The notes: generated from the sequence alone by a model not told the origin. A DNA stretch of 64,000 nt from Cellulomonas chengniuliangii (GCF_024508335.1 NZ_CP101988.1:2542001-2606000); one strand, 5' to 3'. Positions 8,704 through 17,044 are shown, numbered from the stretch's first letter. Numbers and translations: made by a program.

Positions 8704-9966
8704 ATGACGGCAGTGCGCGCCGAGAACGTGTACAAGGTCTTCGGCCGACGGCCCGCTGAGGCCGTGCGGAGGCTCCGCGAGGGCGCCGGTCGCGACGAGG
8801 TCAGGGGGCACGGGACCGCCGCCGTGATCGACGCGAGCTTCGAGGTGGCGAGCGGCGAGACGTTCGTGGTCATGGGCCTGTCGGGCTCAGGCAAGTCCAC
8901 GTTGATCCGCATGCTCAACGGCCTCGCCCACCCCACCGCCGGCCGCGTCCTGCTCGGCGACGCCGACCTGTCGGCAGTGCGCCCCAAGGAGCTCCGGGAG
9001 CTCCGCCAGCGCCGCGTCAGCATGGTCTTCCAGCACTTCGCGCTCCTGCCGCACCGCTCGGTCATCGACAACGCGGCCTACCCCCTCGAGATCCAGGGCG
9101 TCGACCGCGCCGAGCGCCGTCGCCGTGCGGGCGAGGCGCTCGAGCTCGTCGGCCTCGCGCAGTGGGCTGACCGGCTCCCCTCCCAGCTGTCGGGGGGCAT
9201 GCGGCAGCGGGTCGGGCTCGCCCGGGCCCTCGCCGCCGACACCGACGTGCTGCTCATGGACGAGGCCTTCTCCGCGCTCGACCCCCTGATCCGCCGGGAG
9301 ATGCAGGACCAGCTCCTCGAGCTGCAGCAGGCCCTCGGGAAGACGATCGTCTTCATCACCCACGACCTCAACGAGGCCATGCACCTGGGCGACCGGATCG
9401 CCGTGATGCGCGACGGGCGCATCGTGCAGGTCGGCACGAGCGAGGAGATCCTCTCCGACCCCGCGAACGACTACGTGGCGCAGTTCGTCGCCGACGTCGA
9501 CCGCACCCGCGTGCTCACGGCCTCCTCCGTGATGCAGCCCGCCCGTGCCGTGGTGCCGCTCACCGGCGGCCCCCGTCTGGCGCTCCGCACCATGCGCGAC
9601 CAGCAGGTGTCCGCCGCGTACGTCGTCGACAAGTCGCGTGCGCTGCGCGGGGTGGTGCACGACGCCGACCTCGTCGCCGCGCTCCGCTCCGGCGCGGACA
9701 CGCTCGCCGGGCTGATCCGCACCGACGTCGCACCCGTCTCCCCCGACGCCGCGCTGAGCGAGCTCTTCGCCCCCGCCGCCGAGTCGTGGCTGCCGCTCCC
9801 CGTGACCGATGACGGAGGGCGCCTGCTCGGGGTCATCCCCCGGGCCACCCTGCTGGAGGCCATGGCGCCGCCCGAGCAGACCCCGCCCCGCGGCACGCCC
9901 GCCGTCTCGGAGGCTCCCACCGGCGCCCCCACCCCGAACGACGACGCCACGGCGGTGACGGCATGA
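8704..9966 (+). CDS. proV: Glycine betaine/proline ABC transporter, ATPase with CBS region
   Basis: 420 residues. Walker A GLSGSGKST (about 58-66), signature LSGGMRQRVGLARAL and Walker B VLLMDEAFSALDP identify an ABC importer ATPase of the ProV/OpuAA type. A C-terminal region (about 275-385) resembles the tandem CBS domains through which these ATPases sense ionic strength. The ATG at 8704 follows a GAGGTGACC ribosome site. The stop overlaps the proW start by 4 bases (ATGA). A basic insertion at about 15-40, between the first strand and the Walker A region, is as expected for this subfamily. The last 30 residues are Pro/Thr/Ala rich. Confidence 0.93.
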   Translation: MTAVRAENVYKVFGRRPAEAVRRLREGAGRDEVRGHGTAAVIDASFEVASGETFVVMGLSGSGKSTLIRMLNGLAHPTAGRVLLGDADLSAVRPKELRELRQRRVSMVFQHFALLPHRSVIDNAAYPLEIQGVDRAERRRRAGEALELVGLAQWADRLPSQLSGGMRQRVGLARALAADTDVLLMDEAFSALDPLIRREMQDQLLELQQALGKTIVFITHDLNEAMHLGDRIAVMRDGRIVQVGTSEEILSDPANDYVAQFVADVDRTRVLTASSVMQPARAVVPLTGGPRLALRTMRDQQVSAAYVVDKSRALRGVVHDADLVAALRSGADTLAGLIRTDVAPVSPDAALSELFAPAAESWLPLPVTDDGGRLLGVIPRATLLEAMAPPEQTPPRGTPAVSEAPTGAPTPNDDATAVTA

Positions 9967-10865
9967 TCCCCCTGGCCATGGCGACCACCGCCTCCGCGTC
10001 CACCGGCGGGCTCCCGCGGCTGCCGCTGGGCGCCTGGGCGTCCGACGTCGTCGACTGGGTGACCAGCACGTTCCGCGGGCTCTTCTCCCAGATCCGCGCC
10101 GTTCTCGAGTGGTGCTACGGGTCGCTCGACACGCTGCTCGGCGGTCCCCCCTTCTGGGTGGTCGCGGTCGTCCTCGCGCTGATGGCACTGCTCGTCAAGG
10201 GCTGGCGGCTCGCGCTGGGCTCGCTCGCCGGCTTCGTGCTGATCGCCGCTGTCGACCAGTGGGCCAATGCCATGGACACCCTGTCGCTGGTGATCCTCGC
10301 GAGCGTCGTCGCCCTGGTCCTGGCGATCCCGCTGGGCATCTGGTGCGCCCGCGACGACCGCGTCTCCCATGTGGTGCGCCCGGTGCTCGACCTCATGCAG
10401 ACGATGCCGGCCTTCGTCTACCTGATCCCCACCGTGGTGATCTTCCGGGTCGGCGTGGTGCCGGGCATCGTGGCGACCGTCATCTTCGCGATGGCGCCCG
10501 GCGTGCGCTTCACCGAGCTGGGCATCCGCCAGGTCGACCGGGAGGTCGTCGAGGCAGGCCACGCGTTCGGCTCCGGCGAGGGACGCATCCTGCGCCAGAT
10601 CCAGCTGCCGCTCGCCATGCCCACGATCATGGCCGGCGTCAACCAGGTGATCATGCTGTCGCTCTCGATGGTCGTGATCTCCGGCATGGTCGGCGCGTCC
10701 GGGCTGGGCCGCGACGTCGTCACCGCCCTGCAGCGCGTCAACATCTCCCTCGGCTTCGAGGCGGGCGTCTCCGTGGTGATCCTCGCCGTCTTCCTCGACC
10801 GGGTCACCGCCGCCCTCGCCGATCGGGCGCCCGTCGCGCGCGCCCTCCGGGCGACCGACGCCTGA
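9963..10865 (+). CDS. proW: Glycine betaine/proline ABC transporter, permease
   Basis: 300 residues. A hydrophobic protein with about six or seven membrane helices. It contains the binding-protein-dependent permease core, including the QTMPAFVYLIP segment and the ATPase-coupling loop around EAGHAFGSGE. This is the single permease of an osmoprotectant importer. The ATG overlaps the proV stop by 4 bases, so the two are translationally coupled; proX follows after an 83-base gap that contains its own ribosome site. All three parts of the transporter are present. Confidence 0.93.
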   Translation: MIPLAMATTASASTGGLPRLPLGAWASDVVDWVTSTFRGLFSQIRAVLEWCYGSLDTLLGGPPFWVVAVVLALMALLVKGWRLALGSLAGFVLIAAVDQWANAMDTLSLVILASVVALVLAIPLGIWCARDDRVSHVVRPVLDLMQTMPAFVYLIPTVVIFRVGVVPGIVATVIFAMAPGVRFTELGIRQVDREVVEAGHAFGSGEGRILRQIQLPLAMPTIMAGVNQVIMLSLSMVVISGMVGASGLGRDVVTALQRVNISLGFEAGVSVVILAVFLDRVTAALADRAPVARALRATDA

Positions 10866-10948
10866 ACCACCACGGCGGCCCCGCCGCCCTCCGCGCTCTG
10901 CCCACCCCCGTCCCACGGCGCCATGCCGTGGGCCTCTGGAAGGACACC

Positions 10949-11869
10949 ATGATCCACCGCACGTCACGCCGCCTCACGACCCTCGCCGCGGGCGCCGTCC
11001 TCGCGCTCGGCCTCACCGCCTGCGCCGGCTCGACCGACGCCGCCACCGAGGACCGCCTCGACAACGGGGACCTGTCCACCGTCTCGATCGGGATCCACTC
11101 CGGCTGGGACGAGGGCATCGCCGTCTCCCACCTGTTCGCCGCGATCCTCGAGGACGAGGGCTACACCGTCACGAGCCAGGAGGCGGACCCGGGGATCATC
11201 TACACCGGCATGTCCGGCGGCGACTTCGACGTCAACTTCGACATGTGGCTCCCCGAGACGCACGCCGACTACCTCGACGAGTACGGCGACGACATGGAGG
11301 ACCTCGGCGCCTGGTACGACGACGCGAAGCTCACCATCGCGGTCGACGAGGCGTCGTCGATCACGTCGCTCAGCGAGCTGGCGTCCGCCTCGGACGAGTT
11401 CGGGGGCCGCATCGTCGGCATCGAGGCCGGCGCAGGCCTGACCCGGATCGTGCAGGACGCGGTCGTGCCCGCCTACGGGCTCGAGGGCACGGACCTGCTC
11501 ATCTCCTCGACCCCCGCGATGCTCGCCGAGCTCAAAGGCGCGACCGACGCGGGCGAGCACATCGCCGTGACCCTGTGGCGCCCGCACTGGGCCTACGACG
11601 CGTTCCCCATCCGCGACCTCGAGGACCCCGAGGGCGTGCTGGGCGCCGCCGAGGAGATCCACTCCGTGGGCCGCGCCGACTTCACCGCCGACTACCCGAC
11701 GCTCGCGTCGTGGATCCAGGCCTTCCGCCTGACCGACGAGCAGCTGTTCTCCCTGGAGAACCTCATGTTCCACGAGGGCGACGGCTCCGACCCCGAGGGC
11801 GCCGTGCGCGCCTGGCTCGACGCGAACCCGGCCTTCGTCGACGACCTGAAGGCCGCCGCCCAGGCGTGA
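10949..11869 (+). CDS. proX: Glycine betaine/proline ABC transporter, substrate-binding lipoprotein
   Basis: 306 residues. It has an N-terminal signal peptide with lipobox LTAC and lipid-attachable Cys25, so the protein is tethered outside the membrane. The rest matches the OpuAC/ProX binding protein family, with conserved aromatic residues such as the WLPETHADY and WRPHWAYD stretches that build the quaternary-ammonium pocket. The ATG at 10949 follows a GGAAGGACACC ribosome site; the frame is open further upstream over proW but lacks a signal peptide there. The gene is last in the proVWX operon and is followed by a hairpin terminator. Confidence 0.93.
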   Translation: MIHRTSRRLTTLAAGAVLALGLTACAGSTDAATEDRLDNGDLSTVSIGIHSGWDEGIAVSHLFAAILEDEGYTVTSQEADPGIIYTGMSGGDFDVNFDMWLPETHADYLDEYGDDMEDLGAWYDDAKLTIAVDEASSITSLSELASASDEFGGRIVGIEAGAGLTRIVQDAVVPAYGLEGTDLLISSTPAMLAELKGATDAGEHIAVTLWRPHWAYDAFPIRDLEDPEGVLGAAEEIHSVGRADFTADYPTLASWIQAFRLTDEQLFSLENLMFHEGDGSDPEGAVRAWLDANPAFVDDLKAAAQA

Positions 11870-11876
11870 GCCGTCA

Positions 11877-11910
11877 CGAGGGCCCGGGACCGCACGGTCC
11901 CCGGCCCTCG
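11877..11910 (+). terminator. Hairpin terminator after proVWX
   Basis: A 15-base stem (with a single G:T/C shift in the G run) around a GCAC loop starts 7 bases behind the proX stop. The arms read CGAGGGCCCGGGACC and GGTCCCCGGCCCTCG. There is no U-tract, as is common for actinobacterial terminators. The convergent CDF gene ends 20 bases further on, so the hairpin may serve both. Confidence 0.7.
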
Positions 11911-11929
11911 CCGTCGCGAGGTCGGCGCG

Positions 11930-12865
11930 TCAGCCCGCGGACCTGGGCTCGACCGCCTTGTGGCGCAGGTCGGGCTCCAGGTAGATCGCCGTGGCGATCG
12001 GCACCGCGGCGCGCACGCGCTGCTCGGCGGCGTCGATCGCGGCGGCGATCTCCGCGGCGGTCGCCGTCGGCGCCATCTCGATCTTGGCGGCGACCAGCAG
12101 CTCCTCCGGGCCCAGGTGCAGCGTGCGCAGGTGGATCAACGAGCGCACGCCCTCCCCCACCAGGGCCGCCTCGATCGCGTCGACGTCCTGCTCGGTGGCC
12201 GACTCCCCCAGCAGCAGCGACTTGGTCTCCAGGGCGAGCACGATGGCGATGATCACGAGCAGCACGCCGATGCACGCGGTGCCCGCCGCGTCCCAGCGGC
12301 CGTCGTCGGTGACGAGCGTCATCGACACGCCGCCGAGGGCCAGCACCAGGCCCACCAGGGCGCCGAAGTCCTCCAGCAGCACCACGGGCAGCTCGGGGGC
12401 CTTCGCCCGGCGGATGAACTGCGTCCACGACTGCGAGCCGCGCAACGGGTTCGCCTCATGGATGGCCGTCCGGAACGAGAAGCCCTCCATCACGATGGCC
12501 GCGACGAGCACCACGACCGGCACCCACTGCCACGCGTCGATCGGGTGCGGGTCCTCCCACTTGTGCCACGCCTCGTACAGGGCGAACACCCCGCCGAGCG
12601 TGAACAGCACGATCGAGACGATGAACGCGTACACGTACCGCTCGCGGCCGTAGCCGAACGGGTGGCGGGCGTCCGCGGCCCGTCGCGCGCGCCGGCCGCC
12701 CAGCAGCAGCAGCGCCTGGTTGCCCGAGTCGGCGAGAGAGTGGACGGACTCGGCCAGCATCGAGCTCGAGTGCGTGAGCAGGTAGGCGATGAACTTCGTC
12801 ACCGCGATGCCGAGATTCGCGGCAAGCGCCGCGACGATCGCCTTCGTGCCGCCGCCGTGGGCCAT
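11930..12865 (-). CDS. Cation diffusion facilitator (CDF) transporter
   Basis: 311 residues. About six membrane helices with metal-site motifs HSLAD (second helix) and EDFGA (fifth helix), followed by a cytoplasmic C-terminal domain of about 90 residues. The spacing and the HSxxDSGNQ context resemble the ZnT9-like branch of the CDF family. Such proteins export divalent cations, usually zinc, cobalt or iron, in exchange for protons; the metal here is not predictable. A GGAGGAACC ribosome site precedes the ATG. The 5' leader contains a perfect hairpin (see 12916) behind a TAGTAT -10 box. Confidence 0.9.
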   Translation of the reverse strand: MAHGGGTKAIVAALAANLGIAVTKFIAYLLTHSSSMLAESVHSLADSGNQALLLLGGRRARRAADARHPFGYGRERYVYAFIVSIVLFTLGGVFALYEAWHKWEDPHPIDAWQWVPVVVLVAAIVMEGFSFRTAIHEANPLRGSQSWTQFIRRAKAPELPVVLLEDFGALVGLVLALGGVSMTLVTDDGRWDAAGTACIGVLLVIIAIVLALETKSLLLGESATEQDVDAIEAALVGEGVRSLIHLRTLHLGPEELLVAAKIEMAPTATAAEIAAAIDAAEQRVRAAVPIATAIYLEPDLRHKAVEPRSAG

Positions 12866-12915
12866 GGTTCCTCCGGGTCGCGCGAGGCGCGGCGCCCGGT
12901 GATCGGCACGCTCAC

Positions 12916-12940
12916 GCTGGCCGCCGTGACGGCGGCCAGC
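12916..12940 (-). promoter_or_regulatory. Perfect inverted repeat in the leader of the CDF gene
   Basis: Two 10-base arms, GCTGGCCGCC and GGCGGCCAGC, surround a 5-base loop. The repeat lies on the transcript between the TAGTAT box at 12944-12949 and the CDF start. It could end transcription arriving from manB-Trm112, attenuate the CDF gene, or be an operator for a metal-responsive repressor. No T-tract is present. Confidence 0.5.
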
Positions 12941-12943
12941 GGA

Positions 12944-12949
12944 ATACTA
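12944..12949 (-). promoter_or_regulatory. -10 box TAGTAT for the CDF gene
   Basis: On the minus strand TAGTAT lies about 78 bases before the CDF start codon, giving a leader that includes the hairpin at 12916-12940. I find no good -35 hexamer at 16-18 bases. Confidence 0.4.
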
Positions 12950-12998
12950 GGTCACACCGGTCGCCCGCACGCGCGCGGCGACCGGAGTGACAGCGCGA

Positions 12999-13205
12999 TC
13001 AGCGCAGCGAGCGCGCCTCGTCCGCGAGCAGCACCGGGATGCCGTCCCGCACCGGGTACGCCAGCGGGTTCTCTGGGTCCGTCGAGTGCAGCTCAGGCTG
13101 CCCGTCAGGGCCCACGCCGTCAACGAGTTCCGCGCCGGTCGCCGGGCAGCGCAGGATCTCGCGCAGCCACGGCTCGAGGCCGATGGTGGGGTTCTTGTCC
13201 GACAT
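12999..13205 (-). CDS. Trm112-family small protein
   Basis: 68 residues. It matches the short bacterial Trm112/YcaR-like family: an LRCPATG stretch followed by a C-terminal LAYPVRDGIPVLLxDEAR block. Only one cysteine of the eukaryotic zinc site remains, as is usual for the bacterial short form. In eukaryotes Trm112 activates methyltransferases; the bacterial role is unclear. It starts 2 bases behind the manB stop with a GAGGAGG ribosome site inside the manB end, so it is surely cotranscribed with manB, a linkage common in actinobacteria. Confidence 0.88.
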   Translation of the reverse strand: MSDKNPTIGLEPWLREILRCPATGAELVDGVGPDGQPELHSTDPENPLAYPVRDGIPVLLADEARSLR

Positions 13206-13207
13206 GG

Positions 13208-14707
13208 TCAGTCCTCCTCGGTCAGGCGCACGAGCGCCAGCACGTCGTCGCGCACCTTGATCATGATGTCCTCGTCCGCGGCCTCGACGTTGAGCCTCAG
13301 CAGCGGCTCGGTGTTGGAGGCGCGCAGGTTGAACCACCACTGCGGGGTGGTGTCCCAGTGGGAGACCGTCAGGCCGTCGAGCTCGTCGACGGTGACCGGC
13401 CCGGCGCCCTGCTCCGTGACGTACGCCTGCACGACGCGGGCGCGCGCGGCGGGCACGTCGTCGACGCGGGAGTTGATCTCGCCGCTCGCCGAGTAGGGCT
13501 GGTAGATCTCCGCGAGCGCGGACAGCGGGTGCTGCTGGCCGCCAAGCGCCGCGAGGACGTGCATCGCCGCGAGCATGCCCGTGTCGGCGAAGAAGAAGTC
13601 GCGGAAGTAGTAGTGCGCGCTGTGCTCGCCGCCGAACACGGCGTCGTGCTGCGCCATCTCCGCCTTGATGAACGAGTGGCCCACCCGGGTCCGGACGACC
13701 TTCGCGCCGGTCGCGCCGACGAGGTCGGGCACCACCTGGGACGTGATGAGGTTGTGGATCACGGTCGGCGCGGGGCGCCCTGCGGCCTGCTCCCGCGCGA
13801 CTTCGCGCAGCCCGACGAGCGCGGTGATGGCTGACGGGCTGACCGGGTCGCCGTTCTCGTCGATGACGAAGCAGCGGTCCGCGTCGCCGTCGAAGGCCAG
13901 CCCGATGTCGGCGCCGTGCTCGACCACGGCGGCCTGCAGGTCGCGCAGGTTCTCAGGCTCGAGCGGGTTGGCCTCGTGGTTGGGGAACGTGCCGTCGAGC
14001 TCGAAGTACAGCGGGACGATCTCGAGCGGCAGCTCGGGCAGGCCGGCGCCCGTGCCGAGCACGGCCGGGGCCGTGAAGCCGCCCATGCCGTTGCCCGCGT
14101 CGACGACCACCTTGAGCGGTCGGATATCGGACAGGTCGACCAGCGAGCGCAGGAACGCCGCGTACTCGGGCAGCAGGTCCTGCTCGTCGATCGTGCCGGG
14201 GGCCACGCTCTCCACGGCCTCGACGCCGAGCGCGAGGTACCGGGAGGCCAGCTCGCGGACCTGGGCGAGCCCGGAGTCCTGCCCGACGGGGCGGGCTCCG
14301 GCCCGGCACAGCTTGATCCCGTTGTACTGCGCGGGGTTGTGGCTCGCCGTGAACATCGCGCCGGGGATGCCGAGCGACCCGGACGCGAAGTACAGGCCGT
14401 CCGTCGACGCCAGGCCGATCAGCGTCACGTCGACGCCACGGGCGGCGAGGCCGTCGGCGAAGGCGGCCACCAGCTCAGGGCCAGAGGGGCGCATGTCGTT
14501 GCCGATCACCGCGCGCGGGCGCTGGCCCGCCGGCGCCTCAGGTACGACCACCACGTCGGCGAAGGCCGCGCCGATGGCACGGGCGACGTCGGCGTTGAGC
14601 TCCTGCGGCACGACACCCCGGACGTCATAGGCCTTGATCAGGCCGGAAAGGTCCGGAAAGGTGTGCGAGGCGGACGATTCGGGCGTCTGGCCAGTAGTCG
14701 ATGACAC
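13208..14707 (-). CDS. manB: Phosphomannomutase/phosphoglucomutase
   Basis: 499 residues. It interconverts hexose-6- and hexose-1-phosphates, supplying mannose-1-phosphate for GDP-mannose. The active-site phosphoserine motif TASHNP is present (Ser122), as are the metal-binding DGDADR loop and the C-terminal phosphate-binding RxSNTEPLLR stretch. The start is a GTG at 14707, 6 bases behind a TAGGGT box, with no ribosome site, so probably leaderless. It fits the conserved actinobacterial neighbourhood manB-DUF3499-zincin-whiB2 and works with manA (30451) and the GDP-mannose dehydratases at 50-52 kb. Confidence 0.94.
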   Translation of the reverse strand: MSSTTGQTPESSASHTFPDLSGLIKAYDVRGVVPQELNADVARAIGAAFADVVVVPEAPAGQRPRAVIGNDMRPSGPELVAAFADGLAARGVDVTLIGLASTDGLYFASGSLGIPGAMFTASHNPAQYNGIKLCRAGARPVGQDSGLAQVRELASRYLALGVEAVESVAPGTIDEQDLLPEYAAFLRSLVDLSDIRPLKVVVDAGNGMGGFTAPAVLGTGAGLPELPLEIVPLYFELDGTFPNHEANPLEPENLRDLQAAVVEHGADIGLAFDGDADRCFVIDENGDPVSPSAITALVGLREVAREQAAGRPAPTVIHNLITSQVVPDLVGATGAKVVRTRVGHSFIKAEMAQHDAVFGGEHSAHYYFRDFFFADTGMLAAMHVLAALGGQQHPLSALAEIYQPYSASGEINSRVDDVPAARARVVQAYVTEQGAGPVTVDELDGLTVSHWDTTPQWWFNLRASNTEPLLRLNVEAADEDIMIKVRDDVLALVRLTEED

Positions 14708-14713
14708 GACGTC

Positions 14714-14719
14714 ACCCTA
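14714..14719 (-). promoter_or_regulatory. -10 box TAGGGT, leaderless spacing, for manB
   Basis: On the minus strand TAGGGT is followed by GACGTC and then the GTG start of manB at 14707. The 6-base spacing and missing ribosome site suggest transcription begins at the start codon. Confidence 0.5.
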
Positions 14720-14785
14720 CCGGCAGGCGCGCCCAGCCCCGGCAACAGGGGATCGTCAGCACGCCGAAGACAGCAGGGGGAACTG

Positions 14786-15766
14786 ATGACGGTCGTGGTG
14801 ACCGGGGGCGCCGGGTACATCGGCGCGCATGTGGTGCGGCTGCTCGCCGCACGGGGCGAGCGTGTGGTCGTCGTGGACGACCTGAGCTCGGGTCGCGCGG
14901 AACGGGTGGGCGACGCGCGGCTCGAGGTCATGGACCTGGCGGCCGACGTCGCCGTGGACCGCCTCGCGGCGCTGCTCGTCGAGGTGGGCGCCCATGCTGT
15001 CGTGCACCTCGCGGCGCGCAAGCGCGTCGACGAGTCCCTCACCCGGCCCACCTGGTACTACCGCCAGAACGTTGGCGGGACCGCCAATGTGCTCGAGGCC
15101 ATGCACCAGGCGGAGGTGCCGGCACTGGTGTTCTCCTCGTCGGCCGCGGTGTACGGCGCGGCGGGCGCCGGGCTCGTCACCGAGGACTCGCCCACGTCGC
15201 CGATGAACCCCTACGGGGAGACGAAACTCGCGGGCGAGTGGCTCGTCCGGGACGCGGCGCGCGCCTGGGGCATGCGGTGCCTGTCATTGCGCTACTTCAA
15301 CGTGGCGGGCGCCGGATGGGACGACCTGCACGACCCCGCCGCGCTGAACCTCGTGCCGCTCGTCCTCGGACGGATCCGGGCCGGCCTCCCGCCGCTCGTC
15401 TTCGGCGCGGACCACCCCACCACGGACGGCACCTGCATCCGGGACTACGTGCACGTCCTCGACCTGGCCGAGGCGCACGTCGCGGCGCTCGACCATGTGG
15501 CGCCCCCGGACGGGGGCAGCGGCGACCACGCCGAGGTGCTCAACGTCGGCACGGGCGTCGGGTCGTCCGTGCTCGAGGTGATCGGCGCGTTCGCCTCGGC
15601 CATCGGCTCACCCGTGGTCCCCGAGGTCCTCGGGCGCCGGGCGGGCGACCCCCCGCAGGTCGTCGCGTCAGTCGACCGCGCCGCGGACGTGCTGGGCTGG
15701 CGCGCCGCGCGGGACCTGGCCGACATCGTCCAGTCGACCGTGGCAGCCGAGCTCGCGGCGCGCTGA
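14786..15766 (+). CDS. galE: UDP-glucose 4-epimerase
   Basis: 326 residues. An extended short-chain dehydrogenase: NAD loop GGAGYIGAH at residues 7-15, the SSSAAVYG strand with the catalytic serine, and the YxxxK pair in NPYGETKLAGE. The LRYFNVAGA and RDYVHVxDLAEAH motifs are diagnostic of GalE rather than of dehydratases. It supplies UDP-galactose for surface glycans or for galactose catabolism. The ATG follows an AGGGGGAACTG ribosome site. It is divergent from manB across 78 bases. Confidence 0.92.
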   Translation: MTVVVTGGAGYIGAHVVRLLAARGERVVVVDDLSSGRAERVGDARLEVMDLAADVAVDRLAALLVEVGAHAVVHLAARKRVDESLTRPTWYYRQNVGGTANVLEAMHQAEVPALVFSSSAAVYGAAGAGLVTEDSPTSPMNPYGETKLAGEWLVRDAARAWGMRCLSLRYFNVAGAGWDDLHDPAALNLVPLVLGRIRAGLPPLVFGADHPTTDGTCIRDYVHVLDLAEAHVAALDHVAPPDGGSGDHAEVLNVGTGVGSSVLEVIGAFASAIGSPVVPEVLGRRAGDPPQVVASVDRAADVLGWRAARDLADIVQSTVAAELAAR

Positions 15767-15815
15767 CTAGGCGGCGGCCGTCGCGCGACGCCCTTCGTGG
15801 GCCGTGCGCTGGCGG

Positions 15816-16109
15816 TCAGGCCTTGCGGTCCCGGCGGCCGCTGCGCGCGATCACGTCCTCACGGGTCAGCGCCGAGCCGTCGCCCTCGGCGCGGAACCAC
15901 GCCTTGCCCTCGCAGGTGTGGCACGACACGAACACCACGGGGAGCCCGTCGCCGAGGGTCATCCGCAGCCGGGTGAGCGACTGCCCCCCGCACTCGGCGC
16001 AGCGCTCGGCCTGCTGGCCGGCGGTGCTCAACGAGCCGAGCGGAGCCGGCGCCTCAACGGCACGGCCTCGTGGCGCGCGCGTCCTCTTCTCAGCACCCGG
16101 GCTCGCCAT
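15816..16109 (-). CDS. Small zinc-ribbon protein, unknown function
   Basis: 97 residues. A basic, proline-rich N-terminal third is followed by a compact region with two CxxC pairs (CAEC and CHTC, 27 residues apart), which should bind one zinc as a ribbon. The C-terminus is charged and ends in Arg/Lys. It starts 6 bases behind the DUF3499 stop, so the two are cotranscribed. I do not recognise a named family. The coupling to DUF3499, also a cysteine-containing small protein, suggests a shared task but not which. Confidence 0.72.
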   Translation of the reverse strand: MASPGAEKRTRAPRGRAVEAPAPLGSLSTAGQQAERCAECGGQSLTRLRMTLGDGLPVVFVSCHTCEGKAWFRAEGDGSALTREDVIARSGRRDRKA

Positions 16110-16115
16110 GACGGC

Positions 16116-16511
16116 TCAGCCCTCGTCCGAGCGCAGGATGCGCAGGTGGCCGCGTCGGGGAGCGTTCGACTCCGCGAGCACGGCGGCCGGGGCCAAGCCG
16201 GCGGCTGGCTCGGCGACGGCCGGAACCGTTCCGGTGCGCGGGCGCCCCGCCTCTCGCACGGCGTTCGCGAGCGCCAGCAGGTCGTCCTGGCTCGGGCCTG
16301 ACTCGACGAACTCGGGCGTGAGCCGGACGACCTCCCACCCGCGCGGGGCGGTGAGCCGGCCCGCGTGCTCGACACACAGGTCGTAGGAGTGCGGCTCGGC
16401 GTTGTTGGCCAACGGCCCGAGCACCGCCGTGGAGTCCGCGTACACGTAGGTCAAGGTGGCGACGGCGGCACGGCCGCACGCCGTGCGCGAACACTGCCGG
16501 ACGGATCTCAC
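16116..16511 (-). CDS. DUF3499 family protein
   Basis: 131 residues. The N-terminal 60 residues carry the family's highly conserved block: RQCSRTAC, an ATLTYVYADSTAVLGPL strand, and a DLCxEHA element, together giving a Cys/Cys/Cys/His set able to bind zinc. The tail is variable and Ala/Pro rich. DUF3499 is found in actinobacteria between manB and whiB-type genes (Rv3258c is the mycobacterial member) and its function is unknown. The GTG start at 16511 lies 7 bases behind a TACGGT box with no ribosome site. Its promoter region is shared with the divergent zincin gene. Confidence 0.9.
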   Translation of the reverse strand: MRSVRQCSRTACGRAAVATLTYVYADSTAVLGPLANNAEPHSYDLCVEHAGRLTAPRGWEVVRLTPEFVESGPSQDDLLALANAVREAGRPRTGTVPAVAEPAAGLAPAAVLAESNAPRRGHLRILRSDEG

Positions 16512-16518
16512 AGCGCAG

Positions 16519-16524
16519 ACCGTA
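16519..16524 (-). promoter_or_regulatory. -10 box TACGGT, leaderless spacing, for DUF3499
   Basis: On the minus strand TACGGT is followed by 7 bases and then the GTG at 16511. No ribosome site is present, so the mRNA probably begins at or next to the start codon. Confidence 0.5.
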
Positions 16525-16576
16525 CCCCTACGGACGGGGTCGCAGGCGCTCCCACGCCGCTCGGCCCCGCGCGGGC

Positions 16577-16582
16577 TACAGT
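16577..16582 (+). promoter_or_regulatory. -10 box TACAGT, leaderless spacing, for the zincin gene
   Basis: TACAGT is followed by GCCCAG and then the GTG at 16589, a 6-base spacing with no Shine-Dalgarno sequence. Confidence 0.5.
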
Positions 16583-16588
16583 GCCCAG

Positions 16589-17044
16589 GTGAGCTCCCCC
16601 GTCCACCGCCGGCCCTCCGGCGAGCCTCGCCCTGTGCGGCGGCGCGACCGGCGCGGCCGTGGCCTGCGCGGGCCGATGCTCCCGACCGGTGTGCCCGCGG
16701 CCCGCACCCGCGCGGAGCGCTTCGACGACCTGGTGCTGGCCGCCGTGGAGCGGCTCGAGCGCCGGTGGTCGCGCCAGCTCGAGGGCACCGAGTTCGCCGT
16801 CGAGGACGTGCCGCCCTCCAACCCCGCCCCGTGGGAGCGCGGAGGGGTGCCGCTCGGGCGGTGCTTCCCCGCCGACGCCGGGCTGCCGGCGCGCGTGGTC
16901 GTGTACCGCCGGCCGGTCGAGACCCGCGCGATGGACGACGCGGACCTGGACGACCTCGTGCGCGAGGTCGTCGTCGAGCAGGTCGCGCACCTGCTCGGCC
17001 GCCCTCCCGAGGATGTGGACCCCGAGTACGGGGACGGGCACTAA
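16589..17044 (+). CDS. Zincin-like metallopeptidase-fold protein with degenerate active site
   Basis: 151 residues. It belongs to the short metallopeptidase family (DUF1025/zincin_1) found next to DUF3499 in actinobacteria; Rv3259 is the equivalent in Mycobacterium. The region 127-137 aligns with the catalytic HExxH helix, but the first histidine is Val129 and the second aligns with Ala133; only Glu130 is kept, with a displaced His134. Zinc proteolysis is therefore unlikely and a binding or scaffolding role more plausible. The first 40 residues are Arg/Pro rich and probably disordered. The GTG start is leaderless (see 16577). Confidence 0.82.
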   Translation: MSSPVHRRPSGEPRPVRRRDRRGRGLRGPMLPTGVPAARTRAERFDDLVLAAVERLERRWSRQLEGTEFAVEDVPPSNPAPWERGGVPLGRCFPADAGLPARVVVYRRPVETRAMDDADLDDLVREVVVEQVAHLLGRPPEDVDPEYGDGH

